Part shown: piece after piece, positions 18,721-28,302 of the stretch
Layout: the number at the start of each line of letters is the position of its first letter
Position numbering within the stretch: the stretch's first letter is position 1
NCBI RefSeq assembly: GCF_000023445.1
Contig: NC_012881.1
Location: forward strand, 2,361,501-2,425,500
Source: Maridesulfovibrio salexigens DSM 2638
GTDB lineage: Bacteria > Desulfobacterota > Desulfovibrionia > Desulfovibrionales > Desulfovibrionaceae
DNA: 64,000 nt
Direction of reading: 5' to 3'
Program-made: the position numbers and the translations under genes
The notes under the pieces: model-generated
Databases searched by the model: none
The model's input: only the letters and a program-made list of their open reading frames with translations
Told to the model about the DNA's origin: nothing

Positions 18721-21700
18721 TTACATGTCGTGATAGTGCTGTAAGCACTGCACATCAAGCCCTTTACCGCGTTGTTCCTCAATTGCCAGACTCATGGCAT
18801 GGGCACCCGCGACAGTGGTTGTATATGCCAGTCCATAAAGCAATGTTGTCTGTCTGATCTCCTTGGAGTCAGAAACAGTCTGCTTACCGGACGGGGTGTT
18901 GATCAAAAGGTCGATGTCGCCGTTCTTGATATAGTCAACAACGTGCGGACGACCTTCGTTAACCTTAAGAATCTTCTTGGTAGCGATTCCGTTTTCAAAA
19001 AGGTAATTAGCTGTCCCTCCCGTTGCCAGAATCTTAAATCCAAGTTTCTCGAAGTTTCTGGCAGTGGGCAGAATAGCTTCCTTATCCCGGTCTTTGACTG
19101 AGATGAAGACAGTACCTTCCATGGGCAGTTTAATTCCTGCACCAAGCTGAGCTTTCATGAATGCAAGGCCGGGAGTGTAATCCATCCCCATAACCTCACC
19201 GGTGGAACGCATCTCAGGTCCAAGCATTACGTCAACATTGGGGAACCTGTTGAAGGGGAATACTGCCTCTTTGACGGAGTAGAACCCTTCTTTACGCATA
19301 GCCCAGGGATCAAGGTCCTTGAGCTTTTCACCAAGCATAACCTTGGTTGCCATCTTAGCCAGCTGAATACCGGTGGCCTTACTTACGAAAGGCACGGTTC
19401 TGGATGCACGAGGGTTAACCTCGATGATGTATATATCGCCGTCTTTGACTGCGAACTGGATGTTCATCAAGCCGACAACTTCCAGCTCTTCAGCAAGGGC
19501 TACAGTCTGACGCTCAATTTCCTTGACGATTTCATCGCTAAGGGTGTGCGGAGGCAGAACACAGGCAGAGTCACCGGAGTGAATTCCAGCTTCTTCAATG
19601 TGTTCCATAACTCCAGCAACATAGGTCTGTTCGCCGTCAGCGAGAGCATCTACATCGACTTCAACCGCATTCTCGAGGAACTTGTCAATGAGAATCGGAT
19701 GTTCCGGCGAAACAACTGCTGCTTCACGGAAGTAGGAATCGAATTCCTCGTCACTGTATACGATATCCATTCCACGTCCGCCGAGAACGTAGGAAGGACG
19801 AAGCACCAGAGGATAATCAAGACGCTCAGCAATGGCTTTAGCGTCCTCAAGGGACATAGCGGTTCCGTTCGGCGGCTGCTTAAGATCAAGTTTCTTGAGC
19901 AGAGCCTGGAATCTTTCCCTGTCTTCAGCACGGTCAATTGCATCCGGGGAAGTTCCCAGAATATTAACGCCGGCCTTAAGCAGCGGAATCGCAAGGTTCA
20001 GAGGAGTCTGACCACCAAACTGGACGATTACGCCTTCAGGTTTTTCAAACTCAATAATGTTGAGCACATCTTCATAAGTAAGAGGCTCAAAATAGAGTCT
20101 GTCGGAAGTATCGTAGTCTGTGGATACGGTCTCAGGGTTGGAGTTGACCATAATCGACTTCACGCCCATGTCTTCCAGCGCGAAAGCGGAGTGACAGCAG
20201 CAATAGTCAAACTCAATGCCCTGCCCGATCCTGTTAGGTCCACCGCCGAGAATCATAACCTTGCGTTCAGGCATTGATTCAGCTTCCTGACCGGACTCGT
20301 AAGTGGAGTAGAAATAAGGGGTGTAAGCCTCAAATTCCGCAGCACAGGTATCAACCAGATAATATGTAGGAACAAGACCGAGTTTTTTCCTGAAATTACG
20401 GACGTTCTCTTCAGTCTCTCTCCACATGGTTGCCAGCTGCGGATCGGAGTAACCGTATTCCTTGGCTTTTTTGAACATGACCGGAACCCGCTCATCACCG
20501 GAGTAAAGTCCGGTTTCAAGTGAGAACTGGCGGAGTTCTTTTTCAAAAGTAACCAAGTCTTCGAACTGGTGCAGATACCAGGGATCAATCTTGGTGATAT
20601 CGAAAATTTCCTCAAGGGTCATACCGGCGAGAAAAGCTTCACGCAGGTAAAACATGCGTTTGGAGTTGGGCTTGCGGATCAGACCAATCAATTTCTCACG
20701 GTCGATATCGCTGGGCTCGAAGACCTTACCGAAACCGGGCATACCGACTTCAAGAGAACGCAAACCTTTCTGCAAACATTCCTTAAAAGTTCTACCGATT
20801 GCCATGGTCTCACCGACACTCTTCATGGCGGTGGTCAGGTAATCTTCGGAACCGGGGAATTTCTCGAAAGTAAATCTGGGAATCTTAATTACGCAGTAGT
20901 CAATGGTCGGCTCAAAAGAGGCCATTGTCTCGCGGGTAATATCGTTGGGAATTTCATCAAGGGTGTAGCCCACTGCAAGTTTCGCTGCGATCTTGGCAAT
21001 GGGAAATCCGGTTGCTTTGGATGCAAGTGCGGAAGAGCGGGATACACGCGGATTCATCTCGATGATAGCCAGCTCGCCATTCTCAGGGTTGATTGCAAAC
21101 TGTACGTTTGAACCACCGGTTTCAACACCGATTTCGCGCATAATGGCGAGAGAAGCATCCCTGAGCATCTGGTATTCAACATCGGTCAAAGTCTGTGCAG
21201 GAGCAACGGTGATGGAGTCACCGGTATGCACACCCATGGGGTCGATATTTTCAATGGAACAGATAATTACGCAGTTATCCTTGCGGTCACGCATGACCTC
21301 AAGTTCATATTCCTTCCAGCCGAGGATGGACTCCTCAAGCATGACCTCGTTCTGGAGGCTGGCAGAAATACCCTGCATGGCGATATCTTCAAGATCTTCC
21401 ATGTTGTATGCAACACCGCCGCCGGTACCACCAAGGGTGAAGGCAGGACGGATGATAATGGGAAAACTTATTTCCTTTCCGCAGCGGCGGACATCATCAA
21501 TATTGCGTGCAATACGGCTGGTAGGAACCTTGAGACCGATTTTTTCCATAGCTGCACGGAAAAGCTCACGGCTCTCGGCTTTTTCAATTACATCAACAGA
21601 TGCACCGATCAGTTCCACACCGAATTTATCAAGCACTCCCATTTCTGCAACGGCAAGTGCGGTATTCAATGCGGTCTGTCCGCCAAGGGTAGGCAGCAGT

Positions 21701-21954
21701 GCATCCGGTCGTTCTTTTTCTATGATTTTGGCAATGGTGCCGGGTTCGATGGGTTCAATGTATGTTCGATCCGCTAAAACGGGATCGGTCATGATGGTTG
21801 CGGGGTTAGAGTTTACGAGAATAACCTCGTACCCCTCTTCTTTAAGGGCTTTGAGAGCCTGAGTACCGGAATAGTCAAACTCGCAGGCCTGACCAATGAC
21901 GATCGGCCCGGAGCCGATGAGCATAATTTTCTTGATATCAGTGCGTTTAGGCAT
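18721..21954 (-). CDS. carB: Carbamoyl-phosphate synthase, large subunit
   Basis: 1077-residue synthetase subunit making carbamoyl phosphate for pyrimidines and arginine, with the small subunit CarA (not in this window). It has two homologous ATP-grasp halves: N-half [20 protein letters not shown] and [11 protein letters not shown]-half [20 protein letters not shown] and [10 protein letters not shown]. The C-terminal MGS-like allosteric domain is about residues 940-1077 ([16 protein letters not shown]), where UMP and ornithine bind in relatives. The start at 21954 (MPKRTDIKK) matches the canonical family N-terminus and has GGATGGAG upstream; an ATG three codons earlier is less likely. The length is normal. 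Confidence 0.95.
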   Translation of the reverse strand: MPKRTDIKKIMLIGSGPIVIGQACEFDYSGTQALKALKEEGYEVILVNSNPATIMTDPVLADRTYIEPIEPGTIAKIIEKERPDALLPTLGGQTALNTALAVAEMGVLDKFGVELIGASVDVIEKAESRELFRAAMEKIGLKVPTSRIARNIDDVRRCGKEISFPIIIRPAFTLGGTGGGVAYNMEDLEDIAMQGISASLQNEVMLEESILGWKEYELEVMRDRKDNCVIICSIENIDPMGVHTGDSITVAPAQTLTDVEYQMLRDASLAIMREIGVETGGSNVQFAINPENGELAIIEMNPRVSRSSALASKATGFPIAKIAAKLAVGYTLDEIPNDITRETMASFEPTIDYCVIKIPRFTFEKFPGSEDYLTTAMKSVGETMAIGRTFKECLQKGLRSLEVGMPGFGKVFEPSDIDREKLIGLIRKPNSKRMFYLREAFLAGMTLEEIFDITKIDPWYLHQFEDLVTFEKELRQFSLETGLYSGDERVPVMFKKAKEYGYSDPQLATMWRETEENVRNFRKKLGLVPTYYLVDTCAAEFEAYTPYFYSTYESGQEAESMPERKVMILGGGPNRIGQGIEFDYCCCHSAFALEDMGVKSIMVNSNPETVSTDYDTSDRLYFEPLTYEDVLNIIEFEKPEGVIVQFGGQTPLNLAIPLLKAGVNILGTSPDAIDRAEDRERFQALLKKLDLKQPPNGTAMSLEDAKAIAERLDYPLVLRPSYVLGGRGMDIVYSDEEFDSYFREAAVVSPEHPILIDKFLENAVEVDVDALADGEQTYVAGVMEHIEEAGIHSGDSACVLPPHTLSDEIVKEIERQTVALAEELEVVGLMNIQFAVKDGDIYIIEVNPRASRTVPFVSKATGIQLAKMATKVMLGEKLKDLDPWAMRKEGFYSVKEAVFPFNRFPNVDVMLGPEMRSTGEVMGMDYTPGLAFMKAQLGAGIKLPMEGTVFISVKDRDKEAILPTARNFEKLGFKILATGGTANYLFENGIATKKILKVNEGRPHVVDYIKNGDIDLLINTPSGKQTVSDSKEIRQTTLLYGLAYTTTVAGAHAMSLAIEEQRGKGLDVQCLQHYHDM

Positions 21955-22087
21955 GAACTCCATCCAATAATGGTTTTGAAATATTGGCGTTAGGACTTGT
22001 GGTGAGACAGAAAGACATAAATCATTACTCGCAGATGGGCAAGCATAGAGTTGCCTACCTTATTTGTATGATAATTCCAGCACACCA

Positions 22088-22116
22088 TTGACAAAGTACA
22101 CAACTGACTTTAAATT
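22088..22116 (+). promoter_or_regulatory. Candidate promoter of feoA
   Basis: Consensus TTGACA (22088-22093), 17-nt spacer, TAAATT (22111-22116). A start near 22123 would leave only 3-12 nt before the possible start codons, so the mRNA may be leaderless or nearly so. Confidence 0.6.
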
Positions 22117-22125
22117 TCAATTGCA

Positions 22126-22398
22126 ATGAACGTAATGGCAAAAACAGCAGATACAAGGCCGCTCTCCAGCTACAAAAGCGGAATGTCGGTCAGAGTAACC
22201 GGGTTTGATGCAGGAAAGTGCTGCCGCGGCAGGCTTCTTTCCATGGGCATAATACCCGGAACAGTCGTTGACATCGTTAGCAATAATGGTCGCATGAATA
22301 TACGTGTGCGCAACTCCCAGTATGCCATTGGTTGCGAAATGGCCAAAAAGATCATGGCAATCCCCGTCTGTGACTGCAACAAATGCAGTGCGTTTTAA
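22126..22398 (+). CDS. feoA: FeoA-family iron transport protein
   Basis: 90-residue SH3-like protein. FeoA is a cytosolic accessory factor of the FeoB ferrous iron permease. Family features are LSSYKSGMSVRVTGFDAGKC, LLSMGIIPGTVVDIV and the closing IGCEMAKKIMAI. The C-terminal tail VCDCNKC is unusually cysteine-rich. No feoB follows, so this copy acts alone here or serves a FeoB encoded elsewhere. ATG 22135 (MAKTADTR) is an alternative start; neither ATG has a clear Shine-Dalgarno sequence. Confidence 0.85.
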   Translation: MNVMAKTADTRPLSSYKSGMSVRVTGFDAGKCCRGRLLSMGIIPGTVVDIVSNNGRMNIRVRNSQYAIGCEMAKKIMAIPVCDCNKCSAF

Positions 22399-22442
22399 TA
22401 TACACGCAACAACAATTTTCTCCAAATCAAGAGTATTACTTC

Positions 22443-22709
22443 ATGGGCTCAGACGCAAAATGGCAATCCCTTGAAATTCTTGCCACCGACGGGTCATGGT
22501 GGTCGTTGACTATTCTGGAAATGAAAAAAGTTCATGACCGGATTAAGGCAACCTACGGAGTCTGGGCCAGCACTGAAGACTCCATTGAGACAATGATTTC
22601 ACTCAAGAATTACAAAGACTTCGTTGAACGCACCGAAGGCCGGGTTGTTGACCTCGTCATTAATGGTGTTGATATTCCTTACGACCTGCCCAAAAAGACA
22701 AAAGCTTAA
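22443..22709 (+). CDS. Conserved hypothetical protein, 88 aa
   Basis: I do not recognise this family. The product MGSDAKWQSLEILATDGS... is acidic/basic mixed, cytoplasmic, without membrane segments or cysteines, and ends in a Lys-rich tail. The spacing (45 bp after feoA, 55 bp before slyX), plus-strand orientation and clean ATG with AAGAG upstream support a real gene in a small operon. No function is proposed. Confidence 0.65.
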   Translation: MGSDAKWQSLEILATDGSWWSLTILEMKKVHDRIKATYGVWASTEDSIETMISLKNYKDFVERTEGRVVDLVINGVDIPYDLPKKTKA

Positions 22710-22764
22710 TTCCTTTCAGCTCGTTTCATTTGCCTTCCCGCGACTCTTCTGGCATTTTTCAGCC

Positions 22765-22998
22765 ATGAGTAATATAAAATCTACCGAAGAAAGAATAGAA
22801 AGTCTTGAGACTGCACTCGCGCTTCAGGATCAGACAGTTGAAGAGCTTAACAAGTTCATCATTGCCCAACAAAAGCAGATATCTGAGCTTGAAAAGAAGT
22901 TGCAGCTCATGGTCAATCAAATGAAAGACCTGAAAGATGCTGTTGCCCATGCTTCACCGCAGGATGACGTTCCTCCGCCCCACTACGGCCAGCTTTAA
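22765..22998 (+). CDS. slyX: SlyX family protein
   Basis: 77-residue coiled-coil protein. The pattern EERIESLETALALQDQTVEE followed by LNKFIIAQQKQISELEKKLQ and the C-terminal proline motif VPPPHYGQL are hallmarks of SlyX, a small protein of unknown function. The start is ATG 22765; longer in-frame upstream sequence overlaps the preceding gene and is unlikely. Confidence 0.85.
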   Translation: MSNIKSTEERIESLETALALQDQTVEELNKFIIAQQKQISELEKKLQLMVNQMKDLKDAVAHASPQDDVPPPHYGQL

Positions 22999-23048
22999 AT
23001 TTCCAAGTTTCAGCTCAATCCACATAACTGCCAGCCTTGGACTTCGAT

Positions 23049-23984
23049 ATGAAAAAAATTGACGTTCTCATCAATGCTTACGGCAAGCCTTTTCAAACGG
23101 CCCTTTCCCTGCTTTCGCTAATGAAACACAGCGGGCAATGGATTGACCGCATATGGTTTGTGCAGGATAGACCGGAGGAAACCAAGGTTCTAGGCAGGCA
23201 ATTTATTCTGGATTTGCTGGACAATGTAACCCTGTATAAACCTTCAGACTGGCGCTGGATCAATCACATTGAAGAAGATCTTCTTACTGATGAAGCCTAC
23301 CGCCACTCGGTCCGCTATCAATACGGATGGGAACATACAGATAAAGATTATGTGCTGACCGTCCACAATGATGTGTACTTTACTGCTGATCCGGTAAATC
23401 TCCTTATGGAAGCGATCGGAAACAACATTGCAGCAGGGGAAATAGGTTTATGCTGCCAATGCCCGGCATTTCACCACAAACTATGTTCACCGGAAACATA
23501 TCAAAACTACCGCCCGAACCTGAAAGAATTCATAGCCATAGCCAGTGACCCCAAGGGCTATATACCAACTGATGTATCAAATTACATGGTATGTCCCTCG
23601 CTGCGCAAGAAACCTTGGCCGCTCCCTTCATGCCGTGTAAATGAGTGGTGCGCACTAATAGATATGACGAAAGCTCGACCCGCGACAGTACCATTCGGTC
23701 CGGCACGTCCCTTCGGAGCACACGTGTTTGAGGGAATCAAACGCAAATTAAAAGACGGGGAAAAATGGCAGGAATTCGAAAATACTCTTGGGATCGTGTA
23801 TGACACTGCAATGGCGTGGTTTCGGGATGTCCATCACCAAGGATACACCTGCGCCCATCAGAATTTATCGAAAGTCGCGCAACACTGGAGCGGTCACCAA
23901 GCTCTTTTCGATACAGATCTTTACGCGGAAAATGAAAATCGAGCCAAGAAGATCTTAGAACAAGAATTCAACCTTGAATTTTAA
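23049..23984 (+). CDS. Putative glycosyltransferase-like protein
   Basis: 311-residue soluble protein I can only place loosely. The N-terminus MKKIDVLINAYGKPFQTALSL resembles the first beta strand of GT-A type nucleotide-sugar enzymes, and YVLTVHNDVYFTADP (about residues 100-115) resembles the DxD-type region of such folds. Cysteines cluster at GLCCQCPAFHHKLC (about 138-151). It starts at ATG 23049 (a TTG four codons upstream is possible), 50 bp after slyX. Function unproven; it could also be an uncharacterised Desulfovibrio family. Confidence 0.55.
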   Translation: MKKIDVLINAYGKPFQTALSLLSLMKHSGQWIDRIWFVQDRPEETKVLGRQFILDLLDNVTLYKPSDWRWINHIEEDLLTDEAYRHSVRYQYGWEHTDKDYVLTVHNDVYFTADPVNLLMEAIGNNIAAGEIGLCCQCPAFHHKLCSPETYQNYRPNLKEFIAIASDPKGYIPTDVSNYMVCPSLRKKPWPLPSCRVNEWCALIDMTKARPATVPFGPARPFGAHVFEGIKRKLKDGEKWQEFENTLGIVYDTAMAWFRDVHHQGYTCAHQNLSKVAQHWSGHQALFDTDLYAENENRAKKILEQEFNLEF

Positions 23985-24014
23985 AATTGATTCAGCCAAC
24001 AAATCCAAACAACT

Positions 24015-24049
24015 AAAAAAGCCCCGCACTCAAAGAGTACGGGGCTTTT
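24015..24049. terminator. Bidirectional terminator
   Basis: Stem GCCCCGCACTC/GAGTACGGGGC with loop AAA, flanked by A6 and T4 runs, between the convergent glycosyltransferase-like gene and metG. Confidence 0.8.
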
Positions 24050-24071
24050 CATTTATATTCTATTTGCTGGT

Positions 24072-26012
24072 TTAAGAAACCTTGCAACCATTCGCAACAG
24101 GTGCGGAAACACTTAGCAGCTGCATCTCTTCACCGTTACGCACAGCGAGGATCATGCCCTGAGACACTTCACCGCGCAGCTTGCGAGGCTGGAGGTTAAC
24201 AACCACTACGACCTGACGGCCTTCCAGTTCTTCGGGCTTGAAGAACTCAGCCAATCCTGCCACAACCTGACGCGGTTCATCATCGCCGGTATCGATCTTA
24301 ACCAGCAGCAGCTTATCTGCATCAGGGTGCTTGGTTACGGAAAGGACGGTTCCAACACGCATATCCACTTTCTGGAAATCGGGGAACTCAATTACTCCGG
24401 GGATTTCTTCCTTAGCCTGTTTGGACTGCTTCTTGGATTTCTTTGCTTCCTTTTTCTGGGGAGCAGGTTCTTCCTTAGGCAATTCCACTCTCGGAAAGAG
24501 ATTGGACTTTTTAGCTACTTCAGTGCCCGGATCAAGAAGACCCCAGACATCAATTTCGCCCTGCAGGTTTACCTTTTCAGGAGCAAACTGAATACCCAGC
24601 TGTCCCAGCATCATCTCACTGGCTTCAGGCATAACAGGCCAGAGATGAACTGCAATCTTACGCATGTTCTCAAGCAGAACATACATCACAGTTCCGAGGC
24701 GGGACATATTTTCTTCTTTATAAAGAGTCCACGGCTGGGTGGTATCAATATATTTATTCAAGCCACGCACAAGCTCCCAAAGACCTTCGAGGCCACGGGA
24801 GAATTTAGCATCAATGAAATTATTCTGGAACTCGGCCATAGCTTTGCGGCCAAGGCTCTTGATTTCACAATCTTCATCAGCTTCATCACCCTGAGCAGGA
24901 ACCTTACCCTCAAAATACTTGTGGGTCATAGACAGGGTACGGCTGAAAAGGTTGCCGAGGTCGTTGGCAAGATCAGCATTGAGGCGGCCCACAAGAGCTT
25001 CCTCTGAAAAGCTGGAATCGTTGCCGAAAACCATTTCACGCAGCAGAAAATAACGAAAAGCATTAACACCGTATTTCTCTGCCATTTCAAGCGGAGAAAC
25101 AACGTTGCCCAAAGACTTGGACATCTTGGTGTCTTTGATCAGCCAGTAACCGTGCACATTAAGGTGCTGGTAAGGCTCAATTTCTGCGGCCTTAAGCATT
25201 GTAGGCCAGAAGATTGCGTGAGGCTTGAGAATATCCTTGGCAACGAGGTGGTTGGCTTTGGGCCAGAATTTCTCGTATTTTTCTCCGTCAGGGTATTCAA
25301 GCGCTGTAATGTAGTTGATAAGTGCATCAAACCACACATAAGTAACAAATTTATCGTCGAACGGCAGCTCGATGCCCCACTCCAGGCGGCTCTTGGGACG
25401 GGAAATACAAAGATCTTCCAATTCGCCGGACTTAAGAAGACTCAGCACCTCATTGCGGTACCTTTCAGGACGGATAAATTCAGGGTTGTCATTGATATGA
25501 GCAATGAGCCAGTCCTGATACTTGGACATCTTGAAGAAATAGTTCTTCTCAGCAATATATTCGGGAACTGTTTCATGCTGAGGACATTTTCCGTCAACCA
25601 GTTCCTTCTCGGTATAGAATCTTTCACATCCGAAGCAGTAATGCCCGCCGTATTCACCGAAATAAATATCACCTTTATCGTAAACCTTCTGCAGAACTTC
25701 CTGAACGCACTTAATGTGCCTTTCCTGAGTAGTCCTGATGAAATCGTCGTTTTCAATCTGCAGACCGGGCCACAGGCCACTGAACAGAGAGCTTATCTCA
25801 TCGACGTATTCACGGGGTGTCTGGCCACCTTTTTCCGCGGCCTGTACAATCTTGTCACCGTGCTCGTCTGTTCCGGTGAGAAAGAAAGTTTCATCTCCCA
25901 GCAGCTTGTGAAACCTATTCATGGAATCAGCAAGAATTGTTGTGTAGGCATGGCCGAGATGCGGCTTAGCATTAACATAATAGATGGGAGTTGTAATAAA
26001 AAACGAATCCAA
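24072..26012 (-). CDS. metG: Methionyl-tRNA synthetase
   Basis: 646-residue class I synthetase. It has the Rossmann HIGH-type motif PHLGHAYTT (about residues 17-25), a Zn-knuckle region CFGCERFYTEKELVDGKCPQ, and KMSKSLGN (about 298-305). A C-terminal tRNA-binding (Trbp111-like) domain follows a Lys/Glu-rich linker (about residues 515-545), with FQKVDMRVGTVLSV. The start codon is TTG at 26012 with AGGAG 9 nt upstream; the sequence following it, FFITTPIYYVNAKPH, is the normal MetRS N-terminus, so no ATG start is expected. Confidence 0.95.
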   Translation of the reverse strand: MDSFFITTPIYYVNAKPHLGHAYTTILADSMNRFHKLLGDETFFLTGTDEHGDKIVQAAEKGGQTPREYVDEISSLFSGLWPGLQIENDDFIRTTQERHIKCVQEVLQKVYDKGDIYFGEYGGHYCFGCERFYTEKELVDGKCPQHETVPEYIAEKNYFFKMSKYQDWLIAHINDNPEFIRPERYRNEVLSLLKSGELEDLCISRPKSRLEWGIELPFDDKFVTYVWFDALINYITALEYPDGEKYEKFWPKANHLVAKDILKPHAIFWPTMLKAAEIEPYQHLNVHGYWLIKDTKMSKSLGNVVSPLEMAEKYGVNAFRYFLLREMVFGNDSSFSEEALVGRLNADLANDLGNLFSRTLSMTHKYFEGKVPAQGDEADEDCEIKSLGRKAMAEFQNNFIDAKFSRGLEGLWELVRGLNKYIDTTQPWTLYKEENMSRLGTVMYVLLENMRKIAVHLWPVMPEASEMMLGQLGIQFAPEKVNLQGEIDVWGLLDPGTEVAKKSNLFPRVELPKEEPAPQKKEAKKSKKQSKQAKEEIPGVIEFPDFQKVDMRVGTVLSVTKHPDADKLLLVKIDTGDDEPRQVVAGLAEFFKPEELEGRQVVVVVNLQPRKLRGEVSQGMILAVRNGEEMQLLSVSAPVANGCKVS

Positions 26013-26234
26013 AATCAGTCACTCCTGTTAAGGTGATAACAATCGGATTTAATAAAGGTTATATAAAGCGGCTACTGCCGCATGCAAAATCCGAAATGAA
26101 TACAGCGTAAAAAATCTCAACAGCCGGGTGAGAATTTTGACATTTTCAACCGGCCGCAAGATTGCTTACTGCTCACGGGCAGAACGCATATAGCGAAGAA
26201 CCCGAAGATTAGCAAATATTTCTATTCTTACAAA

Positions 26235-27536
26235 TTAATTGCTCTTATTCTTCCGCTGACCGGAAGGCTTGCGCTTACGCCTGCGCCTTGCAGGGCGGCG
26301 ACGCGAAGACTTCTTAGGCTTATCAGAATCATCCTTTTCACCGGATGGAGCTGGAGTCGCAGGCTGTTTATCCTGCTCCGGCTTTTGCTGTTCCGGTTTC
26401 TGCTGAGGGCGATCCTTTCTTACCGGACGCTTACGGCGATCCTGCTGCTGAGAGTCATCCTTTCTGCGTTCCTCTTTAACTTCCGGTTTATCAACTGAGA
26501 CTTTCGGCTGATCAGTTTTTTCCCGTTCAGGGTTCACACGTCCAGGCTTGCGTTCCGGTCTGGGGCGATCAGAATTTGATCTATCGCTTCTTGAACGATC
26601 AGGACGAGAACGGTCAGAACGTGACCTTTGAGGTCTTGAACTGTTGCCGTCACGGTCTCCCCTGCCTTCAGAACGTCCTCTGCGAGGCTCATCTGAACGG
26701 AAATCGGATTCACCGCCTCGATCAGAACCGGAAGGCTTAATCATATCCGGCCAATCATCCAAGGGAATCTCGATTTCATCACCCTGCTCCGGCAAAACGG
26801 TCAGAGTATTCCTGAAAAAGTTTGTCCGTGTAACCCTTACAGTACCGTGAACGGTATTGTATTTCTTCCCGGTCTTGGGACTTTTACGGTGGAAATCTTC
26901 GTAGTTTTCCTGCTCGAAAGACAAACAGCAGAGCAATCTGCCGCAAATACCGGAAATTTTAGTCGGGTTAAGGAAAAGATTCTGCTCCTTGGCCATACGG
27001 ATGGTTACCGGCATGAACTTGCGCATAAAGCGACGGCAGCAACAAATTTGACCGCAGTTACCGATGGCACCCAGCATCTGGGTTTCATGGCGTACGCCGA
27101 TCTGACGCAGCTCAATGCGGGTCCTGTATTCCTTAACCAGATCCTTAACCAGCTCACGGAAATCAATCCTGCCCGGAGCGGTAAAGTAAAAAATCATCTT
27201 GCTGCGATCGAAAAACACCTCAACGTCTACAAGCTTCATTTCCAGCTTCTGACGATCGATACAATTCTTGCAGAACCTGTATGCTGTGCGGGAGAGTTCT
27301 TTGTTCTCAACCTCAGCTTCAAGGTCCTCTTCACCGGCAAGACGGTAAATAGTTTTAATTGAGTCCTCGGATACATCTTCGGGCAAATCCTGTTGCACGA
27401 CAAAGACTTTACCGAGCCCCATGCCCTGTTCGGTCTTCACGATGACCGAATGTCCTTCCCGGACAACGAAAGGACCGGACGAAAAATAATATATCTGTCC
27501 GAAATCGTTAAATTTAACGCCTAAAATCTGTGACAT
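26235..27536 (-). CDS. ricT: PSP1-domain protein of the RicT/YaaT family with long basic tail
   Basis: 433-residue protein. Residues 1-about 265 form the PSP1/RicT module with conserved cysteines CKNC, GNCGQICCCRRFM and ICGRLLCCLSFEQENYEDF; in Bacillus, RicT joins RicA and RicF in an Fe-S-binding complex controlling RNase Y-dependent RNA processing. From about residue 269 to the end (165 residues) the chain is a low-complexity Arg/Ser/Asp/Pro/Gln/Lys tail, with SRSDRSRPDRSRSDRS and a final RRRPARRRRKRK stretch, probably disordered and RNA-binding (inference). The gene lies upstream of metG on the same strand, a common neighbourhood. Confidence 0.9.
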   Translation of the reverse strand: MSQILGVKFNDFGQIYYFSSGPFVVREGHSVIVKTEQGMGLGKVFVVQQDLPEDVSEDSIKTIYRLAGEEDLEAEVENKELSRTAYRFCKNCIDRQKLEMKLVDVEVFFDRSKMIFYFTAPGRIDFRELVKDLVKEYRTRIELRQIGVRHETQMLGAIGNCGQICCCRRFMRKFMPVTIRMAKEQNLFLNPTKISGICGRLLCCLSFEQENYEDFHRKSPKTGKKYNTVHGTVRVTRTNFFRNTLTVLPEQGDEIEIPLDDWPDMIKPSGSDRGGESDFRSDEPRRGRSEGRGDRDGNSSRPQRSRSDRSRPDRSRSDRSNSDRPRPERKPGRVNPEREKTDQPKVSVDKPEVKEERRKDDSQQQDRRKRPVRKDRPQQKPEQQKPEQDKQPATPAPSGEKDDSDKPKKSSRRRPARRRRKRKPSGQRKNKSN

Positions 27537-27680
27537 TGTTAAAAAACCTTATATAAAACCGCAACTCATGGCGGATAAAACTTGATATGAAGGAGTCACA
27601 ATAGACCACTTCCTAAGGAACTTCAATTCTGTTTTCCATTCCTAATAGCCCTGAATAAAACAATTTTTAATATTTAGCAA

Positions 27681-27708
27681 AAAAAATCCGCAGCAATAGC
27701 CGCGGATT
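27681..27708 (-). terminator. Terminator downstream of the receiver gene
   Basis: Minus-strand stem AATCCGC/GCGGATT with a 10-nt loop followed by T8. A second, weaker hairpin with a T7 run lies closer to the gene, at about 27737-27757. Confidence 0.7.
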
Positions 27709-27779
27709 CCTCCCTGATTTCAGGGCAAAAATATAAAAAAACAGGACTCTATTAACATCCTGAAATTTGCTAAAAAAAA

Positions 27780-28178
27780 TTAAACTGAAAAGCCGAGATT
27801 TTTAAGCTCCTTTACAAGCTTGCTTTCTTCAATTGGCTTAACAAGATATGAAGTCGCTCCGCCAAGGAAGAAGGCATCATGTGTTTCCTTGCGGTCATCA
27901 AGCATGGTAGTAACGATTACCTTAACCGCGCCATCTTCCTCGACCTTGAAATCTTTCTCAATGGATCTGATCTCACGCAAAGCCTGTTGTCCGTCCATTT
28001 CCGGCATCACAAGATCCAGACAGACCAGATCATAAGCATTACCAGATTCAAGGCCCTTCTTAAATGCAAAGACAGCCTCTTCACCGTTAACGGCAATATC
28101 GCACTGTGCATATGGCTTCATGATCTCATGCAACATATTGCGGCAATAAAAATCATCATCAACTATCAGCACCCGCAT
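27780..28178 (-). CDS. Receiver-only response regulator
   Basis: 132-residue CheY-like protein without an output domain. The acidic pocket is IVDDDFY; the phosphoacceptor Asp is in VCLDLVMPEMDG (about residue 58); the conserved Thr is in IVTTML and the Lys in LVKPIEESKLV. GGAGG lies 9 nt before ATG 28178. No kinase is adjacent, so the partner is unknown. It stands alone between comEC (124 bp upstream) and ricT. Confidence 0.88.
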   Translation of the reverse strand: MRVLIVDDDFYCRNMLHEIMKPYAQCDIAVNGEEAVFAFKKGLESGNAYDLVCLDLVMPEMDGQQALREIRSIEKDFKVEEDGAVKVIVTTMLDDRKETHDAFFLGGATSYLVKPIEESKLVKELKNLGFSV

Positions 28179-28302
28179 GCAGACAAACCTCCATTCATCA
28201 TAGGCTTTTCACATAGACTTCGGTCAATGGGTAGACATTGGCACTTTTGCACATGAAAATCAAGTTTTCAGAACAACATTAATCAGAAAAATGCATTTTA
28301 AA

